DNA from: an uncultured Ruminococcus sp.
GTDB lineage: Bacteria > Bacillota > Clostridia > Oscillospirales > Acutalibacteraceae
Reading direction: 5' to 3'
NCBI GenBank assembly: GCA_902767175.1
Contig: CACXGH010000081.1
Coordinates: 1-23,530 of the forward strand
DNA length: 23,530 nucleotides
Made by a program: the position numbers and the translations under genes. Under the pieces are notes generated by a model. The model saw only the letters and a program-made list of their open reading frames with translations, ran no database searches and had not been told where the DNA came from. Shown here in pieces: positions 1-8,130 of the stretch (position 1 is the first letter of the stretch; each line of letters starts with the position of its first letter).

Positions 1-69
1 CCCGACGTCTGTTGACGGCGTCGCTCGCTCCAATCAAGCGAGCTTGTTGGAGCTTTGCTCCTTGTTTAA
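1..69 (+). repeat. Structured intergenic repeat, copy 1 (right half, cut by window edge)
   Basis: This 69-bp stretch matches 2952-3020 in the same orientation with five mismatches. It folds into two short hairpins: CTCGCT (24-29) with AGCGAG (37-42), and GGAGC (49-53) with GCTCC (57-61). It begins at the point where the right arm of copy 2's large inverted repeat lies, so the left half of this copy probably lies outside the window. It sits just downstream of hydF, before that gene's terminator. No coding function is visible. Confidence 0.85.
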
Positions 70-78
70 TTAACAAAT

Positions 79-121
79 AAAAATCAGGCACGGCTCTTTT
101 TCAGATTGCCGTGCCTGATTT
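79..121 (-). terminator. Intrinsic terminator of hydF / hyd operon
   Basis: A perfect 14-bp stem pairs 81-94 (AAATCAGGCACGGC) with 108-121 around a 13-nt loop. Read on the minus strand it is followed by a T-rich run, and it starts 10 nt after the hydF stop. The plus-strand side also has a T-run, so it could stop transcription in both directions. Confidence 0.9.
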
Positions 122-130
122 TTTGATTTA

Positions 131-1327
131 TTATAATAAATTCTGTATGTCGGGGAACGGTGCAAGACTGCGTTTAAGTATTCCGTTCATAAGGGCTATT
201 GCAGTGCCGTAATTTGTGATAGGCACACCTTCGTCCTCGGCGCATTTCAGACGGTACTTCATCTCACGCTCATTGAGCATACAGCCGCCGCAGTGAATTA
301 TGAGCTTGTATTTTTTAAGATCATCTGCAAACTCAGTGCCTGATGTCCAGACAAAGTTTATATCCTTGCCGCTGTATTTCCTTATAAGTCCCGGAATTTT
401 TACCGTGCCGATATCGTCACACTGACGATGATGAGTACAGCCCTCTGCCATGAGTATGGTATCTCCGTCATTCAGGCTGTTCAGTGCCGTTACACCCGAT
501 ACCGCAAGTCTGAGATCACCCTTGTAATTAGCAAAAAGAATTGAAAATGAGGTGAGAGTAATATCATCAGGTACGAGCCTGCTTACTTCGGCAAATGCCT
601 GACTGTCAGTTATTACCATCTCAGGCTTTCGTGACAGGGCTTTAAGTGTCATTGCAAGCTCTGACGGCTGAGTTACCATGCATACCGAGTGATTATCTAT
701 AATATCTCTTATAGTCTGCTGCTGTGGGAGGATAAGCCTTCCTTTTGGTGCGGCACTGTCAATAGGCACTACAAGAATAACTATATCATCTGGTTTAAGC
801 ATATCCGATACGATATGTCTGGTGTTTTCATGTCCCTTTGCCTGTGCTGCGATAAGCTCTTTCAGCTCATGGATATTCATTCCTGTTTTTGCGCTTACGC
901 ATATTTCGTTATCGGAAACGGTATGGGGCGGTGTTATGTCTGATTTATTGTAGACTGTTATACAGGGAATGTTTTTCTGGTGTATCCTTTCAAGAAGTGC
1001 TTTATCCTCAGGTGTCAGTCCGAGAGCAGAGTCTACGACTAAAACGGCTATATCCGTCTTGTTGAGCATCTGATAGCTTCGTTTTACCCTCAGTGCGCCA
1101 AGCTCTCCCGTATCGTCAATGCCGGGTGTGTCTATTATGACAACAGGGCCGAGCGGCAGAAGCTCCATTGCTTTCAGTACGGGATCGGTAGTAGTGCCGA
1201 GAACATCTGAGACAATTGCAAGCTGCTGTCCTGTTACTGCATTTACGACACTTGATTTTCCTGCGTTTCTTCTGCCGAAAAAGGCAATGTGCAGTCTTTC
1301 GGCGGAGGGTGTATTGTTAAGGCTCAT
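131..1327 (-). CDS. hydF: [FeFe]-hydrogenase maturation GTPase HydF
   Basis: HydF is the GTPase and scaffold on which the 2Fe subcluster of the H-cluster is built before transfer to apo-hydrogenase in the cytoplasm. The 398-residue product has a full N-terminal GTPase domain: P-loop GRRNAGKS at 18-25, G2 threonines at 45-47, DTPG at 66-69, NKSD at 127-130 and SAK at 145-147. The C-terminal domain carries the family's cluster ligands, C297-x-H299 and H345-C346-x2-C349. Length is normal. It is the last gene of the operon, 84 nt after hydG, and is followed by a strong terminator. The start is preceded only by a weak purine-rich site (GGAAGTG). No structural hydrogenase gene is present in the window, so the enzyme it matures must be encoded elsewhere. 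Confidence 0.96.
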   Translation of the reverse strand: MSLNNTPSAERLHIAFFGRRNAGKSSVVNAVTGQQLAIVSDVLGTTTDPVLKAMELLPLGPVVIIDTPGIDDTGELGALRVKRSYQMLNKTDIAVLVVDSALGLTPEDKALLERIHQKNIPCITVYNKSDITPPHTVSDNEICVSAKTGMNIHELKELIAAQAKGHENTRHIVSDMLKPDDIVILVVPIDSAAPKGRLILPQQQTIRDIIDNHSVCMVTQPSELAMTLKALSRKPEMVITDSQAFAEVSRLVPDDITLTSFSILFANYKGDLRLAVSGVTALNSLNDGDTILMAEGCTHHRQCDDIGTVKIPGLIRKYSGKDINFVWTSGTEFADDLKKYKLIIHCGGCMLNEREMKYRLKCAEDEGVPITNYGTAIALMNGILKRSLAPFPDIQNLL

Positions 1328-1411
1328 TGTAATTCACTTCCATTCCGTAATAAATTAAGAAGATTTTGGCAATTTACCCCGTTCCAAGGCTGCGCTTTTA
1401 TTCTGATATTA

Positions 1412-2866
1412 TCAGAAGCGGAAGTCACGCTTTCCGACTGTCTTTATTTCTTCAAGATAGTTCATTGCCTTCTGACGGCGCTTTTCATCGGGAACGTTCA
1501 GTATCTCACGGGCGATAAGCTCTTCACCGATCTTCTTTGTTTCGGGAGACGCATAGTCTGTCAGGAACTCCTGCAGCGTCATGAGTGCGTTCGGGTGACA
1601 GCAGTTCTGTATCTGTCCTACCTTGCACAGAGCCATAAAGCGGTCGCCTGTTCTGCCTTCACGGTAGCAGGCTGTACAGAATGACGGGATATATCCCTTC
1701 TCCATGAGCCAGCGTACTACCTCGTCAAGTGAACGCTGGTCGGATACGTCAAACTGTTCGGTATCGTGCGGCCTTTCATCAGAAGAATAGCCTGCATATC
1801 CGCCGACTGATGTTCTTGAGCCGCCTGAGATCTGAGAAATGCCAAGTCCCATTACCTTATCACGGCACTGTTCGCTTTCTCTTGTTGAAATTATCATGCC
1901 TGTATACGGAACCGCAATTCTTATGCAGGCGATGATCTTTGCAAATGTGTCATCGTCTATTCCATTGTCAAATACTGTAGGATCAATGTCTGCGGCACGC
2001 TTTATTCTCGGCACGCTGATTGTATGAGGACCTACACCGTGAACTGCTTCAAGGTGTTCTGCGTGCATGAGTATGCCTGCAAATTCATACTTGTAAAGCT
2101 CAAGACCAAAGAGGACTCCGAGACCTACGTCGTCAATTCCGCCCTCCATTGCTCTGTCCATAGCTTCGGTATGATAAGCATAGTTATGCTTAGGTCCTGC
2201 CGGATGAAGCTTTTCATAGCTTTCCTTGTGGTAGGTCTCCTGAAACAGAATATATGTTCCGATGCCTGCTTCCTTGAGCTTTCTGTAGTTTTCAACCGTT
2301 GTGGCGGCAATGTTTACGTTTACTCTTCTGATAGCGCCGTTCTTATGCTGGACGCTGTATATTGTCTTGATGCACTCAAGAATGTATTCGATAGGATTGT
2401 TTACAGGGTCCTCACCGCTCTCTATTGCAAGACGTTTATGTCCCATGTCCTGAAGTGCAATTACCTCCTGCTTTACCTCCTCCTGAGTAAGCTTTTTTCT
2501 CGGAATGTCGGTATTCTGGTAGTGATAGGGACAGTATACGCACTTATTTACACAGTAGTTTGAGAGATAGAGCGGAGCAAACATAACTATACGGTTGCCG
2601 TAGAATGCTTCCTTTATCTTTCTTGCAAGTTCATACATTTTTTCGGTAAGCTCCGGAATATCACAGGCAAGAAGAACGCTTGCTTCACGATGACTCAGTC
2701 CTGCACATTCTACTCCTCTGCCTGTTTTTCTCGGAGCAGCCTTTTCAAGTATCTGCTCTATAAGCTCTCTGTTGTGCTTGTTCTGCTCGGCATATTCGAG
2801 CGTGGCAAGTATTTCCTCGTGGTTGATGAATTCCTCTGCTTTGAGGGATTTCGGATCGTATTTCAT
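1412..2866 (-). CDS. hydG: [FeFe]-hydrogenase maturation radical SAM enzyme HydG (tyrosine lyase)
   Basis: HydG cleaves tyrosine by radical SAM chemistry to p-cresol and dehydroglycine, and gives the CO and CN ligands of the H-cluster. The 484-residue product shows the radical SAM CxxxCxxC motif at C105, C109 and C112. It also has the HydG-specific C-terminal cluster motif CxxC-x22-C at C397, C400 and C423, which separates it from the related thiamine enzyme ThiH. The start ATG is preceded by AAAGGA at a normal distance. The gap to hydE upstream is 131 nt and is filled by a structured repeat (2892-3020). A TGTTATAAA extended -10-like sequence at the repeat edge (about 2892-2900, minus strand) could give hydG and hydF some transcription of their own, though no matching -35 is visible. 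Confidence 0.96.
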   Translation of the reverse strand: MKYDPKSLKAEEFINHEEILATLEYAEQNKHNRELIEQILEKAAPRKTGRGVECAGLSHREASVLLACDIPELTEKMYELARKIKEAFYGNRIVMFAPLYLSNYCVNKCVYCPYHYQNTDIPRKKLTQEEVKQEVIALQDMGHKRLAIESGEDPVNNPIEYILECIKTIYSVQHKNGAIRRVNVNIAATTVENYRKLKEAGIGTYILFQETYHKESYEKLHPAGPKHNYAYHTEAMDRAMEGGIDDVGLGVLFGLELYKYEFAGILMHAEHLEAVHGVGPHTISVPRIKRAADIDPTVFDNGIDDDTFAKIIACIRIAVPYTGMIISTRESEQCRDKVMGLGISQISGGSRTSVGGYAGYSSDERPHDTEQFDVSDQRSLDEVVRWLMEKGYIPSFCTACYREGRTGDRFMALCKVGQIQNCCHPNALMTLQEFLTDYASPETKKIGEELIAREILNVPDEKRRQKAMNYLEEIKTVGKRDFRF

Positions 2867-2891
2867 TATTGTTTATCCTTTCATTAATTAA

Positions 2892-3020
2892 TTTATAACA
2901 GACGTCGATGGCGGGTTATGATCCCACCGGCGTCCGCAGGAGCGAAAGCTCCCCGACGTCTGTTGACTGCGTCACTCGCTCCGATCAAGCGAGCTTGTTA
3001 GAGCTTGGCTCCTTGTTTAA
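2892..3020. repeat. Structured intergenic repeat, copy 2 (complete, about 125 bp)
   Basis: The left part has perfect 11-bp inverted arms, AACAGACGTCG (2897-2907) and CGACGTCTGTT (2954-2964). Inside them is a GAAA-loop hairpin, GGAGC (2939-2943) with GCTCC (2948-2952). The right part (2952-3020) is the direct match of copy 1, with the CTCGCT/AGCGAG hairpin at 2975-2993 and GAGC/GCTC at 3001-3011. It lies inside the hyd operon and overlaps the 3' end of hydE. It has no transposase and is too short to code for one. A REP-like or MITE-like non-autonomous element is the best description. Confidence 0.8.
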
Positions 3021-4062
3021 CGATATGATCGCCGCGGCTGACAGCAATACTGCAGCCTATAGATTTCATACGCATCTGCAGACAGTTCCTGCATTCTGCT
3101 GCTTCATCGCCTGTGCATATTTTATTGTCATAGAGAAGATATTTTTTTCTTACTGATACAGGGGAGAGATTAGGCATAACGACATTTGCTCCTGCAAGGA
3201 TTCCTTTTTCTCTTCCGAGAGGGTGAATCGTTCCGAGAGCGGTTGTTGCAGGAAGAAGTACATCGGGCAGTGTAAGCCTTGTAAGACCGAGCATAAAAAG
3301 CGTCAGTCCGAGAGTACCGCTTTTTCTGACCTCAAAGGGTGTATTTTTTGCAGGAATAAACGGACCTATACCGACCATGTCGGGTCTTAGCTCCTTAATG
3401 AAAAGCATATCCTCCGCAAGATTTTCGGCAGTCTGATAAGGTGAGCCGACCATAAATCCGCAGCCCGTCTGAAAGCCTATGCTTTTCAGGTCTTTAAGAC
3501 ATCTTTTTCTGTTTTCGGGAGACATGGTTTCAGGATGGAGCATTCTGTAATGCTCATTATCGGCGGTCTCATGACGGAGCAGATAACGGTCTGCTCCTGC
3601 ATCAAAATATGCCTTGTATTCCTCATAGCTTTTTTCACCTAAGGAAAGTGTTACCGCACAATCGGGAAAAAGCTTTTTTATGCTGCTTATTATATCGGTC
3701 ATTCTGTCCGTTGTATAATAAGGGTCCTCACCGCCCTGCAGTACAAAGGTGCGAAAGGAGAGAGCATAGCCCTTTTTACAACAGTCAAGTATTTCCTCCT
3801 TAGACAGTCTGTAGCGCTCAGTGTTTTTATTGCTGCATCGTATTCCGCAGTAAAGACAGTCGTTTTTGCAGTAATTGGTGAATTCTATAAGTCCTCTTAT
3901 ATAAATGTCGTGACCATAGTATTTTTCCCTTATTTTTTTCGCTTTATCAAAAAGATACTGTGCATCATCTTCCGTAAAGCTTTTAATTAGCTGTGTGTAT
4001 TCCTCTGCTGACAGGACAGAGTTTTTTTCAAGCTTGTCTATAAGTGACTTCATAGCTGTCAT
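2998..4062 (-). CDS. hydE: [FeFe]-hydrogenase maturation radical SAM enzyme HydE
   Basis: HydE is the third maturase. It acts on a HydG-made Fe-cysteine synthon on the way to the dithiolate-bridged diiron site. The 354-residue product has the radical SAM motif CxxxCxxC at C65, C69 and C72, followed by a BATS-type C-terminal region. The ATG overlaps the stop of the upstream regulator gene as ATGA, a sign of translational coupling. A second ATG three codons later is possible. The last six residues (KQGAKL) and the stop codon are encoded by the repeat at 2952-3020, so the natural C terminus was probably replaced when the element arrived. The family core appears complete up to the conserved GDHI-like end, so the enzyme is likely functional. 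Confidence 0.95.
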   Translation of the reverse strand: MTAMKSLIDKLEKNSVLSAEEYTQLIKSFTEDDAQYLFDKAKKIREKYYGHDIYIRGLIEFTNYCKNDCLYCGIRCSNKNTERYRLSKEEILDCCKKGYALSFRTFVLQGGEDPYYTTDRMTDIISSIKKLFPDCAVTLSLGEKSYEEYKAYFDAGADRYLLRHETADNEHYRMLHPETMSPENRKRCLKDLKSIGFQTGCGFMVGSPYQTAENLAEDMLFIKELRPDMVGIGPFIPAKNTPFEVRKSGTLGLTLFMLGLTRLTLPDVLLPATTALGTIHPLGREKGILAGANVVMPNLSPVSVRKKYLLYDNKICTGDEAAECRNCLQMRMKSIGCSIAVSRGDHIVKQGAKL

Positions 4063-4304
4063 GCCTTTGAACAGACTACCTTGGAGCTTACACCGTCAAG
4101 CTGACCGATTTTTCCCGAGAGGGTGTTGATGATGTCTACCGGAGCATCAAGAGCTATGCTGATGATGTTGACATCTTTTTTCGGGTAGGGGATACCCATT
4201 CTGCCGATGATATAACTGCCGTATTCATGCAGCAGTGCATTGAGCTTATCGGCGGAAGCTACGTTTTCGACGATTATGCCGATGATAGATACTTTTTCTT
4301 CCAT
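4059..4304 (-). CDS. TM1266-type iron-only hydrogenase system putative regulator
   Basis: This 81-residue protein has an ACT-like alpha/beta pattern, starting with VSIIGIIVEN and ending with a KVVCSKA strand. I recognise it as the small protein usually found next to hydE, hydF and hydG in Firmicutes and Thermotoga (TM1266 family). Its exact role is not established. A regulatory, ligand-sensing function is inferred in the family from fold and context. It is the first gene of the operon, has a strong AAGGAGG site 8 nt before its ATG, and overlaps hydE by 4 nt. It follows the long regulatory leader at 4305-4498, so expression of the whole maturation set is probably decided upstream of it. Confidence 0.88.
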   Translation of the reverse strand: MEEKVSIIGIIVENVASADKLNALLHEYGSYIIGRMGIPYPKKDVNIISIALDAPVDIINTLSGKIGQLDGVSSKVVCSKA

Positions 4305-4498
4305 TGCTGTTTCCTCCTTAGAAACAGGTTTTTAAGACAGCAAAAAAGGCGCACCCGAGAAGGGTGCGTCTTAGCATTCGTGCTTTGTTTACCCTTCCGC
4401 ATCAGGAAAAGCTATGCCTTCCTTTTGTGTCAGAAAAACCGATGTTATAATAATTATTCAGGTCTTTGTACAGCACGAAGCTTTTACATCGACCTCAC
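4305..4498 (-). promoter_or_regulatory. Structured leader of the hyd operon, candidate attenuator or riboswitch
   Basis: The leader runs from the predicted start near 4498 to the regulator ATG. The first element is a stem, AGGTC (4495-4491) with GACCT (4464-4460), continued by TGTA/TACA and AGC/GCT under a TTCGT loop. Loop plus 3' arm (TTCGTGCT, 4479-4472) is perfectly complementary to AGCACGAA (4384-4377), giving a possible pseudoknot. CTTTTCC (4411-4405) can pair either with GGAAGG (4422-4417) or with GGAAGGG (4398-4392). The latter segment can instead pair as GAAGGGT (4397-4391) with ACCCTTC (4365-4359), which would break the terminator at 4342-4368. I do not recognise a known riboswitch class. 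The terminator may simply serve dnaE. Confidence 0.5.
4342..4368 (-). terminator. Terminator in hyd leader (also end of dnaE transcript)
   Basis: On the minus strand a 7-bp GC-rich stem (CGCACCC/GGGTGCG, 4368-4350, 5-nt loop) is followed by CC and six T residues. It lies downstream of the hyd promoter and 38 nt before the first ATG. It can therefore stop dnaE read-through, hyd leader transcripts, or both. Confidence 0.8.
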
Positions 4499-4504
4499 AC
4501 AGCT

Positions 4505-4533
4505 ATTATAACATACTCTTATTCTTTATTCAA
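4505..4533 (-). promoter_or_regulatory. Sigma-A promoter of the hyd maturation operon
   Basis: Minus strand: -35 TTGAAT at 4533-4528, exact 17-nt spacer, -10 TATAAT at 4510-4505 with an extended TG one base upstream (TGTTATAAT). It sits 47 nt after the dnaE stop. The predicted start is near 4498. Confidence 0.8.
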
Positions 4534-4579
4534 GCACTATAAAACCAAAACCTTTATGTTTATCCTGATAATTTCACTG

Positions 4580-7500
4580 CTACATTACAAGCTTTACGTT
4601 TCCGTCGCCGATGCGTTTTTTAAGCTCATTTATCATTACGGGGTTTGCATCTACCGACATTGACGATGGTGTGTGCCAGAGTGTGTTGGTCTTTGTAAAA
4701 TATATCAGCAGCGGAGTGACACCGTCAAATATATCCGTTACCTGCTTTGCACGGATATACTCTGTGCTGTCAGCATCGGGTACACGCAGATAAAGTCCCT
4801 TCTGCATTTTGTGTGTGCTGCTCGGAGATGGCTTTTGAGAGGATTTGCTTTTTGAAAGCTCGTCCTTTATCTGAGAAAGCTGCTTTGGAGCAGTCTGAAG
4901 CTCATCGCATATCAGTTTTTTATCCTCCTCTTCACGGGTGCTGATACTGCCCTTTATGCGGAGAATAGCCCCGTCCTGCAAAAGACCGCCGTATTTTATC
5001 AGTGTGTTCGGGAATACTATCATTTCCATTGTGCCGTATTTGTCTTCGATATCTACAAATGCCATTTGCTGGCCGTTCCTTGTGGATTTGAGCTTGACAC
5101 GGCGGATTATTGCGAAAATATCTGCCTTCCGTCCGTCATAGTAGCTGCTGTTCTCGTCATCAAGTATATCATTTATTCTGTCTGCATGAACAGCGGAGAT
5201 AACTTCGTCATACTCCGACAGTGGATGTCCTGTAAGGTAAAGACCTGCACAGGCCTTCTCCATTTCAAGCAGCTCTGCAACCGGATATTCAGGTACGGCA
5301 GGCATTGCAGGCTCTCCTGATCTGTCATCGTCAGACATACTGAAAAGGTCAAGCTGACCGCTTATTGTACGGCTCTTTTCGGCACTTATAAAATCCATTA
5401 TCGTGTCGGTGAACATTACCATCTGCCTTCTGTTAGCTCCAAGCCCGTCAAGAGCACCGCTCTTTATCAGGCTTTCGAGTGCCCTTTTGTTAAGTTCACT
5501 GCCGTATACCCTTCTGCAGAAATCATAGAATGATGTAAACTGCCCGAAGCGTCTTTCACGAAGTATTTTTTCAATAAGCCCTCTGCCGAGATTTTTTATT
5601 GCCATAAGACCAAAGCTTATTTTGTTTCCGTGTACGGTAAATCCAAGCTCACTTGTGTTTACATTAGGCGGTGTTACCTTGATTCCGCAGCGTGTGCATT
5701 CGTCTATATATACGGCTACCTTGCCTGAGTTGTCAAGCACACTTGTAAGAAGGGCTGCAAGGTATTCGCACGGATAATGGTATTTGAGATAGGCTGTCTG
5801 ATATGATATAAGTGCATAGCAGGCTGCGTGGGACTTATTGAAGGCGTATGAAGCAAAGCTTTCCATTTCGGAATATATTTCCTTTGCTATGCCTTCGGAC
5901 ACTCCTCTGCGTATGCAGCCTTCGACAATGACATTTCCTGCCTCATCGTCAAGACCGTAAATGAATACACGCCGTTCTTCCTCCATGACGCTCTTTTTCT
6001 TTTTCGACATGGCTCTGCGGACTATATCCGCCCTTCCGAGAGAATAGCCTGCAAGAGAACGGAATATCTGCATTACCTGCTCCTGATATACGATACAGCC
6101 GTATGTGACTTTCAGTATCGGCTCGAGCAGAGGATGCTTATAGGTTACTTTTTCCGGGTGATGGCGGTTTTCTATGTATCTTGGTATTGAGTCCATAGGA
6201 CCCGGGCGGTAGAGCGAAATAACGGCTATAATGTCCTCAAGGTTTTCGGGCTTAAGCTGAGTAAGAACATTTTTCATGCCTGCCGATTCAAATTGAAAAA
6301 CACCCTCTGTATTTCCTGTCGAGAAGAAGTCGTAGACCTCTTTGTCGTCATCGGGTATTTTTTCTATATCAAAACCGGGGCGGCTTTTTCTTATTGCCTG
6401 CTGTGCATCGTTCAGAACGGTAAGGTTTCTCAGACCGAGAAAGTCCATTTTCAGCAGTCCTAACTCATCAAGGGTGGTCATAGTAAACTGTGTAACGGTA
6501 GCGTTTCCGTTTTTTGCAAGCGGAACATAATCGCTGACGGGATTCTCGGTTATAACTACTCCTGCTGCGTGTGTTGTGGTGTATTTAGGCATACCCTCAA
6601 GCTTCAATGCGGTGTCGATGAGCCTTTTTGCGTCAGCGTCCTCATTGTAAAGTGCTTTCAGGGGAGCTGAAACTGTAAGAGCCTTTTCTATAGTCATTCC
6701 GAGGTCTGTCGGAATAAGCTTGGCTGTTTTGTCGCAAAGCGCATAAGGCAGCCCTAAAGCTCTTCCGACATCACGGACAGCTCCTCTTGCGGCCATTGTT
6801 GCAAAGGCTGCTATCTGAGATACATGGTCGCTTCCGTACTTTCGGATAACATAGTCTATTACCTCCTGCCGTCTGTCCTTGCAGAAGTCGACATCGAAGT
6901 CGGGCATACTTACTCTTTCAGGATTGAGGAATCTTTCAAAAAGCAGGTCGTATTTTATCGGGTCAATACCCGTGATACCTATACAGTAGGCTGCAAGACT
7001 GCCTGCGCCCGATCCTCTTCCGGCACCGACAGGTATGCCGTTTCTCTTGGCATAGCCGACATAGTCGTTTACTATAAGATAATAGTCAACGTAGCCCATT
7101 GAAGAAATGGTGCTGATCTCATATTCAAGACGGTCGATAAGGGCTTTGTCGGGATTTTCACCGTAATGTCTGTATAATCCCTTATAGCATTCCTCACGGA
7201 AATATTCCGTATGGTCACGTCCGTCAGGAACATCAAAATGAGGCAGCTTGAGCTTGCCGAATTCAAATTCTACATTGCAGCGCTGAGCTATCTTTGAGGT
7301 ATTGTCAAAGACTTCGGGATAAGAGGGAAAGAGCGAACGCATTTCCTGCTCGGATTTGACGTAGAACTCATCTGTAGGAAATTTCAATGCTTTTTCGGAA
7401 TCCTCTGTCGTATTGGTCTGGATATTGATAAGTATTTCCTGTACCTTACTGTCCTCACGGCGGATATAATGACAGTCGTTAGTCACCGCAAGGGGGATAT

Positions 7501-8089
7501 CACATTCCTGTGAGAGCTTTATCAGATAGGGATTTATTCTCTTTTGCTCATCTATTCCGTGATCCTGCAACTCTATAAAGAAATTATTTTCTCCGAATAT
7601 TCTCTTGTATTCGAGGGCATATTTTTTTGCGCCTTCGTAGTCGCCGTTTAAAAGCGCTCTCGGTATATCGCCTGCAAGGCAGGCTGAAAGAGCTATCAGC
7701 CCTTCATGGTACTGTTCAAGCTGTTCAAGGTCTACTCTCGGTTTATTGTAGAAGCCCTCAGTCCATGCAAGGGAATCAAGCTTTATCAGATTATGGTAGC
7801 CTGTGTTATTCTCACATAAAAGCACAAGGTGACGGCTTTGTCTGTCATACTCCGCAACTCTGTCGGTATGCTTTCTCGGAGAAACATATACTTCACAGCC
7901 GATCACAGGGTGAATTCCCTCTTTTTTAGCGGCTTTATAAAAGTCTATTACTCCGTACATAGCTCCGTGGTCGGTTATGGCAATTGAGTCCATGCCAAGC
8001 TCCTTTGTCCTTGCGATAAGCTCGTTGATTCTACAGGCTCCGTCAAGCAGACTGTATTCCGTATGTACATGAAGATGTGTGAAGCTCAT
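4580..8089 (-). CDS. dnaE: DNA polymerase III subunit alpha (DnaE)
   Basis: This is a replicative DNA polymerase, 1169 residues, the usual length for DnaE. The N-terminal PHP domain begins FTHLHVHTEYSLLDG with H5, H7 and H9. The palm carries the catalytic pair in PDFDVDF (D399 and D401), with a further conserved Asp in LLKMDFLGL near residue 555. Helix-hairpin-helix and C-terminal OB-fold (KADIFAIIRRVK through MIVFPNTL) regions follow. In low-GC Gram-positives PolC is normally the main replicase and DnaE extends primers, so that is its likely job, though PolC is not in this window. The ATG is preceded by AAAGGAGTG. The upstream methyltransferase gene ends 124 nt before it, and a long inverted repeat lies in that gap. 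Confidence 0.97.
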   Translation of the reverse strand: MSFTHLHVHTEYSLLDGACRINELIARTKELGMDSIAITDHGAMYGVIDFYKAAKKEGIHPVIGCEVYVSPRKHTDRVAEYDRQSRHLVLLCENNTGYHNLIKLDSLAWTEGFYNKPRVDLEQLEQYHEGLIALSACLAGDIPRALLNGDYEGAKKYALEYKRIFGENNFFIELQDHGIDEQKRINPYLIKLSQECDIPLAVTNDCHYIRREDSKVQEILINIQTNTTEDSEKALKFPTDEFYVKSEQEMRSLFPSYPEVFDNTSKIAQRCNVEFEFGKLKLPHFDVPDGRDHTEYFREECYKGLYRHYGENPDKALIDRLEYEISTISSMGYVDYYLIVNDYVGYAKRNGIPVGAGRGSGAGSLAAYCIGITGIDPIKYDLLFERFLNPERVSMPDFDVDFCKDRRQEVIDYVIRKYGSDHVSQIAAFATMAARGAVRDVGRALGLPYALCDKTAKLIPTDLGMTIEKALTVSAPLKALYNEDADAKRLIDTALKLEGMPKYTTTHAAGVVITENPVSDYVPLAKNGNATVTQFTMTTLDELGLLKMDFLGLRNLTVLNDAQQAIRKSRPGFDIEKIPDDDKEVYDFFSTGNTEGVFQFESAGMKNVLTQLKPENLEDIIAVISLYRPGPMDSIPRYIENRHHPEKVTYKHPLLEPILKVTYGCIVYQEQVMQIFRSLAGYSLGRADIVRRAMSKKKKSVMEEERRVFIYGLDDEAGNVIVEGCIRRGVSEGIAKEIYSEMESFASYAFNKSHAACYALISYQTAYLKYHYPCEYLAALLTSVLDNSGKVAVYIDECTRCGIKVTPPNVNTSELGFTVHGNKISFGLMAIKNLGRGLIEKILRERRFGQFTSFYDFCRRVYGSELNKRALESLIKSGALDGLGANRRQMVMFTDTIMDFISAEKSRTISGQLDLFSMSDDDRSGEPAMPAVPEYPVAELLEMEKACAGLYLTGHPLSEYDEVISAVHADRINDILDDENSSYYDGRKADIFAIIRRVKLKSTRNGQQMAFVDIEDKYGTMEMIVFPNTLIKYGGLLQDGAILRIKGSISTREEEDKKLICDELQTAPKQLSQIKDELSKSKSSQKPSPSSTHKMQKGLYLRVPDADSTEYIRAKQVTDIFDGVTPLLIYFTKTNTLWHTPSSMSVDANPVMINELKKRIGDGNVKLVM

Positions 8090-8130
8090 TTTTCTTCACT
8101 CCTTTCCCGAATATCCGGTATTAATGTCTT

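Noticed and set aside
2024..2563. 179-codon open frame on the plus strand inside hydG
   Set aside because: Antisense shadow of a clearly real gene; Cys- and Leu-rich random composition and no ribosome binding site.
4291..4404. Lys/Arg-rich short ORF starting at ATG 4404 on the minus strand in the hyd leader
   Set aside because: It runs through the terminator and the regulator start in another frame, and the purine run is about 14 nt away; likely chance.
4227..4663. Plus-strand small frames across the hyd leader
   Set aside because: No start signals, Cys/Phe-rich, and they lie antisense to the promoter and leader.
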